Shown piece by piece: positions 1-14,029 of a DNA stretch of 34,175 nucleotides. The DNA comes from Planctomycetaceae bacterium (GTDB lineage Bacteria; Planctomycetota; Planctomycetia; Planctomycetales; Planctomycetaceae). The translations under genes were made by a program, and so were the position numbers. Each line of letters begins with the position of its first letter. Within the stretch, counting starts at the first letter, position 1. The notes below the pieces were generated by a model. The model saw only the letters and a program-made list of their open reading frames with translations, was not told the origin of the DNA and did no database searches. The DNA is taken from positions 1 through 34,175 of the forward strand of contig JAQWSQ010000159.1 of assembly GCA_029243145.1 (NCBI GenBank). The letters are read 5' to 3'.

Positions 1-137
1 TGGGTACTGTGACTCAGGCTCAGTTGGTCGAGATCGCCCAGATAAAATACGAAGATATGAACGCCTCGACTGTTGAGCAAGCTGCGAAGACAATCGCTGG
101 CACAGCTCGCAGTATGGGGATTGCGGTCGAGGGTTAA
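1..137 (+). CDS. rplK: 50S ribosomal protein L11, C-terminal part (5' truncated by window edge)
   Basis: The frame starting at base 3 encodes 44 residues ending in TAA at 135-137. It matches the C-terminal RNA-binding domain of L11, including the conserved [10 protein letters not shown] stretch that binds the GTPase-associated region of 23S rRNA. About 100 N-terminal residues lie outside the window. rplA follows after 65 bases, the classic rplK-rplA order. Identification rests on the C-terminal motif and the neighbour and is firm. Confidence 0.95.
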   Translation, partial: GTVTQAQLVEIAQIKYEDMNASTVEQAAKTIAGTARSMGIAVEG

Positions 138-202
138 TTTCTTTCGGGCGGTTGAGAGCTTCAAAATACAATTATTGTGGACGCATTAAAGAAGATAGTG
201 TC

Positions 203-907
203 ATGCCTAAAAAATCAAAGCGAATTGAGCATCTTACGAAAAAGGCGATTGAGACCGGGACCGTTTCTCTTGAGGAGGCTGTCAAGGTGTTGAAGTCCTT
301 CAATGAGAATTTGCCAAAGGGAATCAAGCCGGTGAAGTTCGATCAGTCGGTCGAAATTGGTTTGCGTTTAGGAGTTGATCCAAAGCAGGCTGACCAATTG
401 GTGCGTGGATCGATTGTTTTGCCTCACGGTATCGGGAAAAGCCAACGCGTTATTGTGTTTGCTCAAGGCGAAAACGTTCAGATTGCTGAAGGTGCTGGGG
501 CTGATGTTGTGGGAGGCAAAGAGCTTGCCGATAAGGTCGCTGGTGGATGGCTCGATTTTGATGTTGCGATTGCCACTCCTGACATGATGGGCGTGGTTGG
601 ACCGTTGGGGAAAGTTCTTGGCCCTCGAGGGTTAATGCCTTCTCCTCGTGCCGGAACAGTGACGCAAGATGTTGCAACGGCTGTTGCCGACTATAAGGCG
701 GGTAAAGTTGAGTTCCGAGTTGATGCGGGCGGGAATGTGCATTCCGTGGTTGGGCGATTGTCTTTCAGTCCCGAGCAGCTTGTTGAAAATATTCAGGCAT
801 TGTTGAATTTGGTGATCTCGATGAAACCGACTTCCTCTAAGGGAGTCTTTATGCGAGCGGTGACAATTTCAGCGACCATGACTCCCGGTGTTTCAGTGGC
901 AGTTTAG
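203..907 (+). CDS. rplA: 50S ribosomal protein L1
   Basis: A 234-residue protein, the same length as E. coli L1. L1 forms the mobile L1 stalk near the E site of the 50S subunit and in many bacteria represses its own operon by binding mRNA. The L1 signature (L-G-P-R-G-L-M-P and the P-R-A-G-T-V-T that follows) lies at about residues 130-145. The frame stays open upstream to a TTG at 152, but the ATG at 203 gives the normal M-P-K-K-S-K-R start, so I chose it. The ribosome binding site is weak (AAGAAG). It sits between rplK and rplJ as expected. Confidence 0.97.
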   Translation: MPKKSKRIEHLTKKAIETGTVSLEEAVKVLKSFNENLPKGIKPVKFDQSVEIGLRLGVDPKQADQLVRGSIVLPHGIGKSQRVIVFAQGENVQIAEGAGADVVGGKELADKVAGGWLDFDVAIATPDMMGVVGPLGKVLGPRGLMPSPRAGTVTQDVATAVADYKAGKVEFRVDAGGNVHSVVGRLSFSPEQLVENIQALLNLVISMKPTSSKGVFMRAVTISATMTPGVSVAV

Positions 908-1001
908 TGTTAGCTGTCGAGGCTGAGTTGAGTGAGAGTCAGCGAAAATCTGGTTTTGTATCGTGTTTTAGGGCGTCAAAGCCAATCAGTGGAAAAGAGA
1001 T

Positions 1002-1517
1002 ATGAGTAAAAAAGTAAAACAAATGCTGATGGCCGAGATCGGGGAGCACTTGGGGGAATCCAAGAATCTTTTGCTTGTTGATGTGTCGAAGCTTGAAGCA
1101 AACGATGCAAATACATGGCGAATTGCTCTCCGTGGCAGCAATATGACTGCACTGACGGTTAAGAATACCTTGGCGCGTCGCGTTCTTGCTGATCGTGGTA
1201 TTGAGGGGTTGGATGCGGTGCTCTCAGGTCCGACCACATTGGTCTGGGGTGGGGAGGATGTTGTCGAGTTGTCCAAGTCGATTGCTCAATGGGCAAAAGA
1301 GTTGAAAACTCTCGAAATCAAAGGTGCCACGATTGAAGGAAATGTCCTCGATCATGATGCTGTGATGCAATTAAGTAAGTCTCCGGGTCGGGCAGAATTG
1401 TTGTCCGAGATTGCCGGTTTAATGTTGGCTCCCGCTCGCCAGATTGCTGGTGCTTTGTTGGGGCCAGGTGGAAGAGTTTCCGGTGCTGTCAAAGCGGCTT
1501 CGGAAAAAGAAGAATAA
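1002..1517 (+). CDS. rplJ: 50S ribosomal protein L10
   Basis: A 171-residue L10, slightly longer than the 165 of E. coli. It anchors the L7/L12 dimers to the 50S stalk base. The N-terminal RNA-binding domain is followed by a C-terminal helix for L12 binding, and the tail is short and charged. The start ATG follows a purine-rich GGAAAAGAG. A 94-base gap separates it from rplA; E. coli has the L10-(L12)4 autoregulatory site in this gap, but I could not define that site here. rplL follows, giving the standard stalk operon. Confidence 0.97.
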   Translation: MSKKVKQMLMAEIGEHLGESKNLLLVDVSKLEANDANTWRIALRGSNMTALTVKNTLARRVLADRGIEGLDAVLSGPTTLVWGGEDVVELSKSIAQWAKELKTLEIKGATIEGNVLDHDAVMQLSKSPGRAELLSEIAGLMLAPARQIAGALLGPGGRVSGAVKAASEKEE

Positions 1518-1534
1518 TCATTTTGGAATCAAGC

Positions 1535-1563
1535 CGGTCAGTCAGAACGTAAGCTGGTGACCG
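1535..1563 (+). promoter_or_regulatory. Leader hairpin between rplJ and rplL
   Basis: An inverted repeat pairs CGGTCA (1535-1540) with TGACCG (1558-1563). A second short helix inside it pairs CAG (1543-1545) with CTG (1554-1556). It lies in the 126-base gap before rplL, where differential expression of L12 over L10 has to be set. No T-tract follows, so it is not a terminator. Its role is inference only. Confidence 0.35.
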
Positions 1564-1643
1564 ATGGCGTTTGAGTGTCCGTATTAGAATCAATTTTCGG
1601 TCGTGTTAAAGCGGCCTCCTGGGTGAAGAAAGGTTGAGAGACA

Positions 1644-2048
1644 ATGGCGACTGCAGAAGTCCAAGAGTTTGATGCGACAACTAAAGATCTGGGCGACAAA
1701 ATTGTCAGCCTGTCACTACTTGAAGCCAAAGCATTGGCTGACTATCTGAAAGACGTTCACGGCATTGAACCTGCTGGTGGCGGTGTCGTCATGGCTGGTC
1801 CTGGTGGTGGCGGTGGTGAAGAAGCGGCTGCTGAGAAGGACTCATTCGATGTTGTTCTGACCGGTTTCGGCGGAGCCAAGATCAATGTGATTAAGGTCGT
1901 TCGTACGATTACCGGTCTAGGCCTCAAAGAAGCCAAGGAACTCGTCGAAAGTGCTCCCAAACCTCTGAAAGAGGGCTGCGAGAAAGACGAAGCCGAGAAA
2001 ATCAAAGCCGACATCGAAGAAGCTGGCGGTACGGCAGAAGTGAAATAG
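1644..2048 (+). CDS. rplL: 50S ribosomal protein L7/L12
   Basis: A 134-residue acidic stalk protein that recruits and activates translational GTPases. An N-terminal dimerisation domain (about 1-45) is followed by a glycine- and alanine-rich hinge (about 47-66) and a C-terminal factor-binding domain with the conserved [12 protein letters not shown] helix. The hinge is unusually glycine-rich (P-G-G-G-G-G) compared with the Ala/Pro hinge of E. coli. The ATG follows AAAGG/GAGAG purine tracts. It is the last gene before the long rpoB leader. Confidence 0.97.
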   Translation: MATAEVQEFDATTKDLGDKIVSLSLLEAKALADYLKDVHGIEPAGGGVVMAGPGGGGGEEAAAEKDSFDVVLTGFGGAKINVIKVVRTITGLGLKEAKELVESAPKPLKEGCEKDEAEKIKADIEEAGGTAEVK

Positions 2049-2401
2049 TTCGGCACGCTGAAAATTTCGTTGAGAATCGGTTGCGATTGTTCGTAGCCGA
2101 TTCTTTGGTCTTGAGTTCTTGCAAGTTGCAAGCATTCAAGGCATACACAAATGTGCGATGCCGTGGTTGATGCTTGGCGGTGATCCGTTTTTCGATGGTC
2201 TTTTTGAGGTTTTTGTTCTCATTGGACCGTCGTTGGGCCTATTGCCATGTGTACACTGGTTACCAGTTTTTGCAGAACTGGTTTGAAATTCTGCGCAAAG
2301 AGCGATACTTTATTGAGTACGAGACCTCTGCGCGCAGTCCGCTGTTTGCACCAACCACCCTCGCCATCCGATCTGACGAATTCCACATCGGGAAGGAACG
2401 C
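2049..2401 (+). promoter_or_regulatory. 353-base rplL-rpoB leader region
   Basis: This gap holds no supported gene. A frame in phase with rpoB is open from a TTG at 2174, but the extra 76 residues do not look like an RpoB N-terminus. The main structure is the hairpin at 2073-2104, listed separately. The rest looks like untranslated leader. I found no convincing promoter. The ribosome binding site GGAAGG just before 2402 belongs to rpoB. Confidence 0.5.
2073..2104 (+). terminator. Hairpin at rplL-rpoB junction, probable attenuator or processing site
   Basis: Bases 2073-2086 pair with 2091-2104 over 14 base pairs, including two G.T wobbles, around a TTGT loop. The outer helix is GAATCGG with CCGATTC. 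Only a broken T-tract follows (TTCTTTGG), so full termination is doubtful. E. coli has an attenuator and an RNase III site at the same junction that lower rpoBC expression relative to rplJL. A similar role here is inferred from position and structure. Confidence 0.55.
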
Positions 2402-5400
2402 ATGCCGATTTCATCGACCCGCGTCATTGAAACGACTGAAGACAGAAATTTTGGAGTGCTTGAGAATACGGCCGAACTCCCGGATCTTTGCTCAATACAA
2501 ACGGACTCATACTCTCATTTTTTGCAACTTGGTATTGAAACCAAGGGTCGCAAGAATCAGGGAATTGAATCCATTTTGCGCGAAATATTCCCAATTGAGA
2601 GCTATGACGGTCAGTATAAGCTCGAGTATGTCAAGTATGAATTGGGCAAGCCCCGTTACACTCCCATGGAGTGTCGGCAGCTTCGGCTGACTTACGGTCG
2701 GCCTTTCCGGGTCTGGATGCGATTGAATAAAGAGCAACCGATTGAGGAAGAAGTCTACCTTGGCGATATGCCGATCATGCTCGGTGGTGGTGAGTTTATC
2801 ATCAATGGTTCCGAGCGTGTTGTGGTCAGCCAGTTGCACAGATCGCCTGGTGTCGACTTTATGCGAGTTGACGAGATCGGTGAACGTCGATCTTACTCCT
2901 GTCGTATCATTCCAGAACGTGGAAGCTGGATTGAATTGGCTATGGGGAAGAAGGAAACGCTTTCTGTTCGTATCGATCAGAGCGGTAAGTTTCCTGCGAT
3001 TACTTTGCTGCGTGCGATGGATGAGAAGTTCTCTTCCGATGCCGAGCTTCTCAAATTGTTCTATGACGTTAAGAAAACAAAGGTTCCAAAGCCGGCCGAT
3101 GCGGCAAAGATTATTGGTAAGTATACCGCCGATCATGTGATCTTCCCCACCGGGCATGAACGTGTGGGTGAGTTTATTCTCGAGGCGGGTCAGGCTGTTA
3201 CAGAGTTGGCTGTCGAGGAGATGAACGACGCCAAGGTGAAGATGTTTGAGAGTATTCCGGCTGAAGAGGATGTGTTGATTCTCAACACATTGTTGGAAGA
3301 TGGTACAAACAGTCACGAAGAAGCGTTGTTGCGAATCTATCAGCGTTTGCGTCCGGGGAATCCTCCACAACTCGAAAAGGCCAAAGATCTTTTCATTGAA
3401 AAGTTCTTTGATGTGAATCGATACCGTCTTGGCCGCGTGGGTCGTTTCCGTATCAACCGGAAGTTCGATCAGGATGTTCCAGACAACGAAATGATTCTTC
3501 GTCCGGAAGATTTCATTAACTCCATTCGTTATCTCGTGCTACTTCGCAAAGGTAGTGACGAGGCCTATGTTGATGACATCGATAACTTGGGTAATCGTCG
3601 CTTGCGAACGATTGATGAGCTCGGTTGCGACGAAATTCGTAAGGGATTCCTCAAGCTTCGTCGAACCGTGCAAGAACGCATGGCGATGAAGGATGTCGAG
3701 GAAATGACTCCTCGGACATTGGTGAATCCGAAAAGTGTTTCCGCATCGATTGACTTTTTCTTTGGTCGTTCTGAATTATCGCAAGTCGTCGACCAGACGA
3801 ATCCTCTGTCTATGTTAACTCACGAGCGTCGCTTGAGTGCTCTCGGTCCCGGTGGTTTGAATCGTAAGCGTGCCGGTTTTGAGGTTCGCGACGTTCATAT
3901 TTCTCACTATGGTCGTATTTGTCCGATTGAAACACCGGAAGGTACAAATATCGGACTCATCTCGTCGTTGAGTATTCTGTCTCGCGTCGATGATTACGGC
4001 TTCTTGATCACTCCTTATCGTAAGGTGGCCAAGGGTAAGTTGACTGAAGAAGTCGAATGGTTGCGTGCCGACGAAGAAGCTAACGTACATGTGGCTCCAG
4101 CCGATACGCAGGTTGTTAAAGGCAAAGTGGTCGAAGATCGTGTTCTTTGTCGTTATCGCAACGATGTGTCTTGGGTGACTACCGATACCATCGAATATAT
4201 CGACTTGATTCCCAACCAGATGGTGGGGATTTCTGCCAGCTTGATTCCGTTCCTCGAACACGACGACGCAAACCGTGCCTTGATGGGTTCGAACATGCAG
4301 CGTCAGGCTGTGCCTTTGCTGAATGCTGAACGCCCATTGGTGGGTACCGGCATGGAGAAGGCTGTCGCTGAAAACTCAGGGATGGTGGTACGTGCGGAGC
4401 GAGCGGGCAAAGTGACTTTCGTTGATGCGAACCGCATCGAGGTGGATGGCAAAAACTATCCGCTGCGTAAATATGTCGGTTTGAATGAACGGACATGCTT
4501 GAATCAAAAACCTTTGGTTTCGATCGGTGATCGCGTCAAGCGTGGTCAAGTCATGTGCGATTCAGCAGCCACTCATAACGGACACTTGGCACTCGGTCGA
4601 AACGTGCTTGTCTCGTTTATGTCGTGGGAAGGTTATAACTACGAAGACGCAATTATTCTTTCAGAGCGTCTTGTGAAAGACGATGTTTACACCTCGATTC
4701 ACATCGACGAGTTCGATGTGGAAATTCGTGAAACAAAGTTGGGGCGTGAAGAGTTTACACGCGATATTCCTAACGTGAGCGAGAAGGCCTTACGCCATCT
4801 TGACGAAGAAGGCATTGTACAAATTGGGACCAGTGTTGAGCCGGGCGATATTCTCGTCGGTAAGGTTTCTCCCAAAGCAAAAACAGAACTCACACCTGAA
4901 GAAAAATTGCTGCATGCAATTTTCGGTCGTGCCGGTGAAGATGTGAAGAATGAATCTCTCGAAGTGCCATCTGGTGTTGAAGGGATTGTGATTCATACTG
5001 AGAAGTTCGCCCGTCGCATGAGTCTTTCAGAATTGGAACGTAAAACGTTCGATAAGCAACTGAAAGAGGCCGAGCAGGAAGGCAATCAATTAGTTGCTGA
5101 GAAGTTTGTTGAGTTTCTGGTTGAGTTTGAGAAGATTCTCGGACGCAAAATGCAAGACGACGATGGGCGTAATATTCGCGAGATCGACGACCATAAATTC
5201 TTGTACGAGTACGCGGAGCGATTCCCTTCTACTGTTGAAGATATGGAATTGCGTTCGCCGCAGAAGCAGGCCGACTTGCGGAAGCTTATGAAAGAATCGT
5301 GGGAGACGGTTGATATTGTGATCGCCTCTCGTGATCAAGAAATTAACAGCATGAAGCGTGGCGATGAGTTACCGAGTGGCGTGCTGCAAATGGTGAAAAT

Positions 5401-6118
5401 CTATGTAGCCTCGAAACGTCAGATTTCGGTCGGTGACAAGATGGCCGGTCGTCACGGAAACAAAGGTGTGATCTCCAAGATTCTGCCGGAAGAAGACATG
5501 CCGTTTCTTGAAGACGGGACTCCTGTTGACATCATTCTGAATCCTCTTGGTGTTCCGAGTCGTATGAATGTCGGTCAGATTCTGGAAACTCACCTTGGAT
5601 GGGCTGCTTCGAAGTTGGGCTTTGCAGCGATTTGTCCGGTCTTCGATGGGGCCTCTGAACAATCGATTCATGATGCTTTGGAAGAAGCAGGATTGCCCCC
5701 TGAAGGTAAGAGTGTTCTGTATGACGGACGTTCGGGCGACCCATTCGAACAGCGTGTGACAGTCGGCATGATTTATATGCTGAAACTGCATCACCTTGTC
5801 GATGATAAGGTTCATGCTCGTGCAACTGGTCCTTACTCTCTGATTACTCAACAACCGCTGGGTGGTAAAGCCCGCTTTGGTGGACAGCGATTTGGAGAGA
5901 TGGAAGTGTGGGCTCTGGAAGCGTATGGAGCTGCTTACATTCTGCAAGAGTTACTGACAGTGAAGAGTGACGATGTGGAAGGACGAACCAAGATTTACGA
6001 ATCGATGGTTAAGGGTGAGAACACACTGGAAGCCGGAACGCCTGCCAGCTTTGATGTACTCATGAATGAAATTCGTGGACTGTGCCTGAACATGCAGCTC
6101 GAAAAATCTGCGACCTGA
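2402..6118 (+). CDS. rpoB: DNA-directed RNA polymerase subunit beta
   Basis: A 1238-residue RNA polymerase beta subunit, part of the catalytic core with beta'. The start ATG at 2402 follows a good GGAAGG and gives M-P-I-S-S-T-R-V-I, so the open upstream frame from 2174 is not used. The rifampicin region lies around residues 460-485 (F-F-G-R-S-E-L-S-Q to A-L-G-P-G-G). The equivalents of E. coli D516, H526 and S531 are present as D464, H474 and S479. The C-terminal part carries the [12 protein letters not shown] active-site motif and ends with the usual beta' interaction region. rpoC follows after 76 bases. That gap can form a weak hairpin with a TTCG loop near 6122-6143. Confidence 0.98.
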   Translation: MPISSTRVIETTEDRNFGVLENTAELPDLCSIQTDSYSHFLQLGIETKGRKNQGIESILREIFPIESYDGQYKLEYVKYELGKPRYTPMECRQLRLTYGRPFRVWMRLNKEQPIEEEVYLGDMPIMLGGGEFIINGSERVVVSQLHRSPGVDFMRVDEIGERRSYSCRIIPERGSWIELAMGKKETLSVRIDQSGKFPAITLLRAMDEKFSSDAELLKLFYDVKKTKVPKPADAAKIIGKYTADHVIFPTGHERVGEFILEAGQAVTELAVEEMNDAKVKMFESIPAEEDVLILNTLLEDGTNSHEEALLRIYQRLRPGNPPQLEKAKDLFIEKFFDVNRYRLGRVGRFRINRKFDQDVPDNEMILRPEDFINSIRYLVLLRKGSDEAYVDDIDNLGNRRLRTIDELGCDEIRKGFLKLRRTVQERMAMKDVEEMTPRTLVNPKSVSASIDFFFGRSELSQVVDQTNPLSMLTHERRLSALGPGGLNRKRAGFEVRDVHISHYGRICPIETPEGTNIGLISSLSILSRVDDYGFLITPYRKVAKGKLTEEVEWLRADEEANVHVAPADTQVVKGKVVEDRVLCRYRNDVSWVTTDTIEYIDLIPNQMVGISASLIPFLEHDDANRALMGSNMQRQAVPLLNAERPLVGTGMEKAVAENSGMVVRAERAGKVTFVDANRIEVDGKNYPLRKYVGLNERTCLNQKPLVSIGDRVKRGQVMCDSAATHNGHLALGRNVLVSFMSWEGYNYEDAIILSERLVKDDVYTSIHIDEFDVEIRETKLGREEFTRDIPNVSEKALRHLDEEGIVQIGTSVEPGDILVGKVSPKAKTELTPEEKLLHAIFGRAGEDVKNESLEVPSGVEGIVIHTEKFARRMSLSELERKTFDKQLKEAEQEGNQLVAEKFVEFLVEFEKILGRKMQDDDGRNIREIDDHKFLYEYAERFPSTVEDMELRSPQKQADLRKLMKESWETVDIVIASRDQEINSMKRGDELPSGVLQMVKIYVASKRQISVGDKMAGRHGNKGVISKILPEEDMPFLEDGTPVDIILNPLGVPSRMNVGQILETHLGWAASKLGFAAICPVFDGASEQSIHDALEEAGLPPEGKSVLYDGRSGDPFEQRVTVGMIYMLKLHHLVDDKVHARATGPYSLITQQPLGGKARFGGQRFGEMEVWALEAYGAAYILQELLTVKSDDVEGRTKIYESMVKGENTLEAGTPASFDVLMNEIRGLCLNMQLEKSAT

Positions 6119-6194
6119 TGACCCCTGTGCTTCGGTGTTAGGGAGGTTAGCATTTCGCTGATATCCCGCCATCATTCACAAAGGAGCGTGCGAA

Positions 6195-10505
<4,311 letters not shown>

Positions 10506-10575
10506 TTTGTCATTTCACCGTGTGATTGAGAGTAGTTAAGCACGAAATCGGTCAAAATTGGCTCGTTCCGGTCGC

Positions 10576-10604
10576 TTGACCTCTCGAAACACAACGGATA
10601 CATT
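10576..10604 (+). promoter_or_regulatory. Candidate sigma70-type promoter for rpsL-rpsG
   Basis: TTGACC at 10576-10581 (5 of 6 to consensus) and TACATT at 10599-10604 (4 of 6) are separated by 17 bases. Transcription would start near 10611, about 70 bases before rpsL. It lies after the rpoC stop and explains how the str genes can be expressed apart from rpoBC. Confidence 0.5.
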
Positions 10605-10610
10605 GCTAAA

Positions 10611-10639
10611 TTCCGCATTTTCCTTGTTTGGAAGCGGAA
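10611..10639 (+). promoter_or_regulatory. 5' leader hairpin of the rpsL-rpsG mRNA
   Basis: TTCCGC (10611-10616) pairs with GCGGAA (10634-10639). After a 3-base bulge, TTCC (10620-10623) pairs with GGAA (10630-10633) around a 6-base loop. The hairpin would begin almost at the predicted transcript start, so it may protect the 5' end or act as an autoregulatory site. No T-tract follows. Confidence 0.4.
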
Positions 10640-10680
10640 AATCGACGGACAGATATCGTTCCAATAAAGTCATAGATTCC

Positions 10681-11052
10681 ATGCCAACGATTAATCAATT
10701 AGTTCGCAAACCGCGAAAAGTACAAAAAACAAAGACAAAAACACCTCTCCTTGAAGGTTGTCCGCAAAAACGCGGCGTCTGCATGCAGGTGAAAACAGTC
10801 ACTCCGAAAAAGCCGAACTCGGCTTTGCGTAAAGTGGCTCGTGTTCGTCTTTCGAATGGGAAAGAGCTGACGGCTTACATTCCCGGTGAAGGTCATAACT
10901 TGCAGGAACACAGTATTGTGTTGATTCGTGGCGGTCGTGTTCGCGACTTGCCAGGGGTTCGGTACAAAGTGATCCGCGGCAAGCTCGATACGCTTGGTGT
11001 CGATGGTCGTAAGCAGGCACGTAGTCGTTACGGTCAAAAAAGAGTTAAGTAG
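10681..11052 (+). CDS. rpsL: 30S ribosomal protein S12 (Arg88 variant)
   Basis: A 123-residue S12 that aligns without gaps to E. coli S12 through residue 100. It lies at the decoding centre. The ATG at 10681 gives [11 protein letters not shown]; an upstream in-frame TTG at 10558 overlaps the predicted promoter and is rejected. The T-P-K-K-P-N-S loop (41-47) keeps both lysines. The second loop reads G-G-R-V-R-D-L-P-G, so residue 88 is Arg where E. coli has Lys. K88R is a known streptomycin-resistance change. No clear Shine-Dalgarno sequence is visible. rpsG follows after 96 bases. Confidence 0.98.
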   Translation: MPTINQLVRKPRKVQKTKTKTPLLEGCPQKRGVCMQVKTVTPKKPNSALRKVARVRLSNGKELTAYIPGEGHNLQEHSIVLIRGGRVRDLPGVRYKVIRGKLDTLGVDGRKQARSRYGQKRVK

Positions 11053-11148
11053 TTTTAATCATACATTTACGAGTTCGTCCGAGTTTGGGCGAAGCGAATA
11101 TTTCAACACAGACAAATGGGGTTCTTCCCCGATAGAGGATTTGCCGGA

Positions 11149-11622
11149 ATGGCTAAACGTTTTACTGCCAGTCAATCACAACTGATCCCGGACCCACGTT
11201 TTGGTTCGAAGTTGGCTTCGAAATTTATCAACTGTCTTATGTTCGATGGCAAGAAGTCAGTTGCCGAACGAGTGTTCTACAGTGCTCTCGAAATTCTTGA
11301 CGAGAAGGTTCCCGATGTGGAGTCGATCCAAGTTTTCGAGCAAGCGATCGAAAACGTGAAGCCATCCATTGAAGTTCGCTCTAAGCGAGTCGGTGGTGCG
11401 ACTTATCAGGTTCCAATGCCGGTTCCTTCCAGGCGTCAACAATCCCTTTCGATTCGTTGGATTCTGGAATCGTGCCGAGGAAAAAAAGGTCGCCCGATGC
11501 ATGAGCGGTTGGCCGAAGAGTTGCTGGCTGCTTACAAGCGTGAAGGTGCTTCAATGAGCAAACGCGAACAGATTCACCGAATGGCCGATGCCAACAAAGC
11601 ATTTGCTCACTTCGCTTGGTAA
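11149..11622 (+). CDS. rpsG: 30S ribosomal protein S7
   Basis: A 157-residue S7, the head protein that nucleates assembly of the 3' domain of 16S rRNA. I chose ATG 11149, preceded by GAGGAT, over an in-frame ATG at 11116 because it gives the usual length. The family stretches I-P-D-P-R-F-G-S, the G-G-A-T-Y-Q-V-P beta-hairpin and the C-terminal A-F-A-H-F-A-W are present. A strong terminator 20 bases after the stop closes the rpsL-rpsG unit. Confidence 0.98.
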   Translation: MAKRFTASQSQLIPDPRFGSKLASKFINCLMFDGKKSVAERVFYSALEILDEKVPDVESIQVFEQAIENVKPSIEVRSKRVGGATYQVPMPVPSRRQQSLSIRWILESCRGKKGRPMHERLAEELLAAYKREGASMSKREQIHRMADANKAFAHFAW

Positions 11623-11641
11623 GTTTGATTCAAATTATATT

Positions 11642-11685
11642 AGACGCGGAAATGCCGACATCGGTGTTTCGGCGTCTTTTTTTTT
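11642..11685 (+). terminator. Rho-independent terminator after rpsG
   Basis: AGACGC (11642-11647) pairs with GCGTCT (11672-11677). After one G.G mismatch, a further helix of about nine pairs with two wobbles closes on an ACAT loop. Nine T residues follow at 11677-11685. This is the clearest terminator in the first half of the window and separates rpsG from the EF-G gene. Confidence 0.88.
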
Positions 11686-11727
11686 AGAGTGTAGTTTTTT
11701 AGTTCTGGTATTTAAGGCAGAAGTGAA

Positions 11728-13827
11728 ATGAGTCACGCGATCGAAGATATTCGAAATATTGGGATTATTGCTCACATCGATGCGGGCAAGACAACGACGA
11801 CCGAGCGAATATTATTCTACAGCGGTGCCTCACATCGAATGGGGAATGTCGATGACGGCAACACTGTCACGGATTTCGACCAGGAAGAATCGCAACGCGG
11901 CATTACGATTTATTCCGCAGCGATCACCTGTCAGTGGAAGGGTAAGACGATCAACCTGATCGACACACCCGGTCACGTCGACTTCACGGCAGAGGTCGAG
12001 AGATCATTGCGTGTGCTGGACGGTGCGGTCGTTGTCTTTTCTGCGGTCGAAGGTGTGGAAGCGCAGAGCGAAACTGTCTGGCGACAAGCCAACCATTATC
12101 AGGTTCCGCGAATTTGTTTCATTAACAAAATGGATCGTGTTGGAGCTGACTTTTTTCGTGTGCTCGAACAGATGGAAAAACGGCTGTCCACAAAACCTTT
12201 GCCGGTACAAATTCCTATTGGTCAAGGTTCGACCGGCGTAAAGCCGTTCGAGGGCATCATCGACTTGATTTCAATGAAAGCTCTCTACTTTGATCCGGAA
12301 TCCAAGGGCGAGAATTATGATGTGCGTGAAATTCCTGAAGAGATGCTCGAGGATGCTCAGCTTTGGCGAGGAAATTTGTTAGACGAGTTAGCGTTGATGG
12401 AAGGCATTGACGAAAAGGTTTATGAAACTTACGTCGAGACCGAAGATTTGCCGACCGAAATGATCATTGATCTTTTGCGGCAAGGAACACTGGCCAGCAA
12501 AATCCGGCCGACTTTTTGTGGTTCCTCTCTCGATTTTACCGGCATCCAACCGCTACTCGATGCGGTGACCGATCTGTTGCCGAGTCCTCTCGACCGTCCC
12601 GCGATTCAAGGGATCAATCCTTCTCCGAAAAAAGGGGAAGGAGCGACACTTGAGAGGCATCCTGATCCGAAAGAACCTTTCTGTGGATTGATTTTCAAAA
12701 TCGTCGCTGAGCAGCATGCCGACTTTTACTTTCTAAGAGTTTATTCGGGAACGTTGAAGTCAGGTTCCCGAATGATCAATCCCCGAATAGGCAAGAAAGA
12801 GTTGGTCAGTCAGTTGTGGCGAATTCAGGCGGGCTCTCGCGAAAAACTGGAGACTGACTTTGTTGAAGCGGGCGACATTATTGGGTTAATCGGCCCTAAA
12901 GATTCTGTGACGGGTGATACTCTTTGTGATCAGAAACAGCAGACATTGTTGGAAACAATCACCTTTCCTGAGACGGTGATTGCCATGGCGGTGGAGCCGG
13001 ATTCTTCAGCAGAACGAAAAAAACTCGAAGATGTCTTGGTGCGTTTGGCTCGTCAAGATCCCACTTTTGACGCACGAGTGAGTGAGGATACCGGGCAGAC
13101 CATCATTAGTGGTATGGGGGAACTCCATCTCGAAGTCATTCGACACAAAATGGAGCGAGATTTCGGTTTAAAGGTGAAAGTTCACAAGCCGAGAGTCAGT
13201 TATCGTGAGACAATTCGATCTGCTGCAACGGCGGAAGGGGTCTTTGACCGTCAAGCTGGGGGAGAAACACAGTTTGCCAAAGTGAAGGTCAAGGCGGAGC
13301 CTTACGGTGGTGAAGAGCGGATTCATGTTGTGAATAAGCTCAAGCCGGGTACGGTTCCTAAAGATATCGTTCAGCTTGTTCTGCAATCAATCGAAGAGGA
13401 AGCGAAGGCAGGGGGTGAGTTGGGCTATCCCTTAATGAAGGTGCAGTTGACACTATTGGATATCGATTACCGGGATGGGGAGACGACCGAGGTTGCGGCT
13501 CAGGCTGCCGCGAATCAGGCCGTTCGAGAGGCCTTTTCTGCAGGTGGAATGATGCTTCTGGAGCCGATTATGAAGCTCGAAGTGGTTACGCCACAAGAGT
13601 TTGTGGGTGGTGTTCAGGGAGATTTAAATACTCGTCACGCTCAGATCCACTCTGCAGAAGCGGAAGGGGAGTTGTATCGAATTTCTGCCGAAGTTCCTCT
13701 GGCTCGGATGTTTGGATATTCCACAGATATTCGTAGTTTGTCCCAGGGGCGGGCTGGATATTCGATGGAACCGATGAAATATGAGCCTGCTCCTCAGTCT
13801 GTGATCGATCAGATGCTGGGAAATTAA
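11728..13827 (+). CDS. fusA: Elongation factor G family GTPase (divergent domain IV, possibly EF-G2/spdEFG type)
   Basis: A 699-residue EF-G homologue of normal length. GTPase motifs are complete: A-H-I-D-A-G-K-T at 15-22, R-G-I-T at 58-61, D-T-P-G-H at 79-83 and N-K-M-D at 133-136. Domains II to V follow, with G-M-G-E-L-H-L-E and the C-terminal M-F-G-Y-S-T-D. The domain IV tip reads D-Y-R-D-G-E-T-T-E, where canonical EF-G has Y-H-D-V-D-S-S-E, so the His583 of E. coli is replaced by Arg582. Planctomycetes carry several EF-G paralogues, and the spdEFG2/mtEFG2 branch is linked to ribosome recycling. Canonical translocase or recycling role cannot be settled here. It is cut off from rpsG by a terminator and no tuf follows. 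Confidence 0.85.
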   Translation: MSHAIEDIRNIGIIAHIDAGKTTTTERILFYSGASHRMGNVDDGNTVTDFDQEESQRGITIYSAAITCQWKGKTINLIDTPGHVDFTAEVERSLRVLDGAVVVFSAVEGVEAQSETVWRQANHYQVPRICFINKMDRVGADFFRVLEQMEKRLSTKPLPVQIPIGQGSTGVKPFEGIIDLISMKALYFDPESKGENYDVREIPEEMLEDAQLWRGNLLDELALMEGIDEKVYETYVETEDLPTEMIIDLLRQGTLASKIRPTFCGSSLDFTGIQPLLDAVTDLLPSPLDRPAIQGINPSPKKGEGATLERHPDPKEPFCGLIFKIVAEQHADFYFLRVYSGTLKSGSRMINPRIGKKELVSQLWRIQAGSREKLETDFVEAGDIIGLIGPKDSVTGDTLCDQKQQTLLETITFPETVIAMAVEPDSSAERKKLEDVLVRLARQDPTFDARVSEDTGQTIISGMGELHLEVIRHKMERDFGLKVKVHKPRVSYRETIRSAATAEGVFDRQAGGETQFAKVKVKAEPYGGEERIHVVNKLKPGTVPKDIVQLVLQSIEEEAKAGGELGYPLMKVQLTLLDIDYRDGETTEVAAQAAANQAVREAFSAGGMMLLEPIMKLEVVTPQEFVGGVQGDLNTRHAQIHSAEAEGELYRISAEVPLARMFGYSTDIRSLSQGRAGYSMEPMKYEPAPQSVIDQMLGN

Positions 13828-13919
13828 GAGTTTTCCTGGTGAAACAGGCTCGAAAGGGGGTCTGTGTGGAAAAAGTCGAAAACTGAAAAAAACTCCAAGG
13901 AAAAGAGGTTCCCCCTTTG

Positions 13920-13948
13920 TTGACAAACTGGTCGTGGCCTCGTAATCT
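13920..13948 (+). promoter_or_regulatory. Candidate sigma70-type promoter for the rpsJ (S10) operon
   Basis: A perfect TTGACA at 13920-13925 is followed after 17 bases by TAATCT at 13943-13948, a weaker -10 element. Transcription would start near 13955, leaving a leader of about 75 bases before rpsJ. It is well placed to drive the long rpsJ to rplO series. Confidence 0.5.
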
Positions 13949-14029
13949 ATTTCGTTCCCCAAGGGGTCAGAGTGCTGATCTTTTGGGATTACCTAAGTTT
14001 TAAGACTCATTGCTGGAAGGAATATCGGA

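Noticed and set aside
2174..2401. In-frame 76-codon extension at the 5' end of rpoB from a TTG
   Set aside because: The encoded residues do not resemble an RpoB N-terminus. ATG 2402 has a good GGAAGG and gives the expected M-P-I-S-S-T-R-V-I.
13853..13918. Inverted repeat AAAGGGGG with CCCCCTTT after the EF-G gene as a terminator
   Set aside because: The arms are 50 bases apart with an A-rich loop, and no T-tract follows. The 3' arm also abuts the predicted rpsJ -35 box. Termination after the EF-G gene remains undefined.
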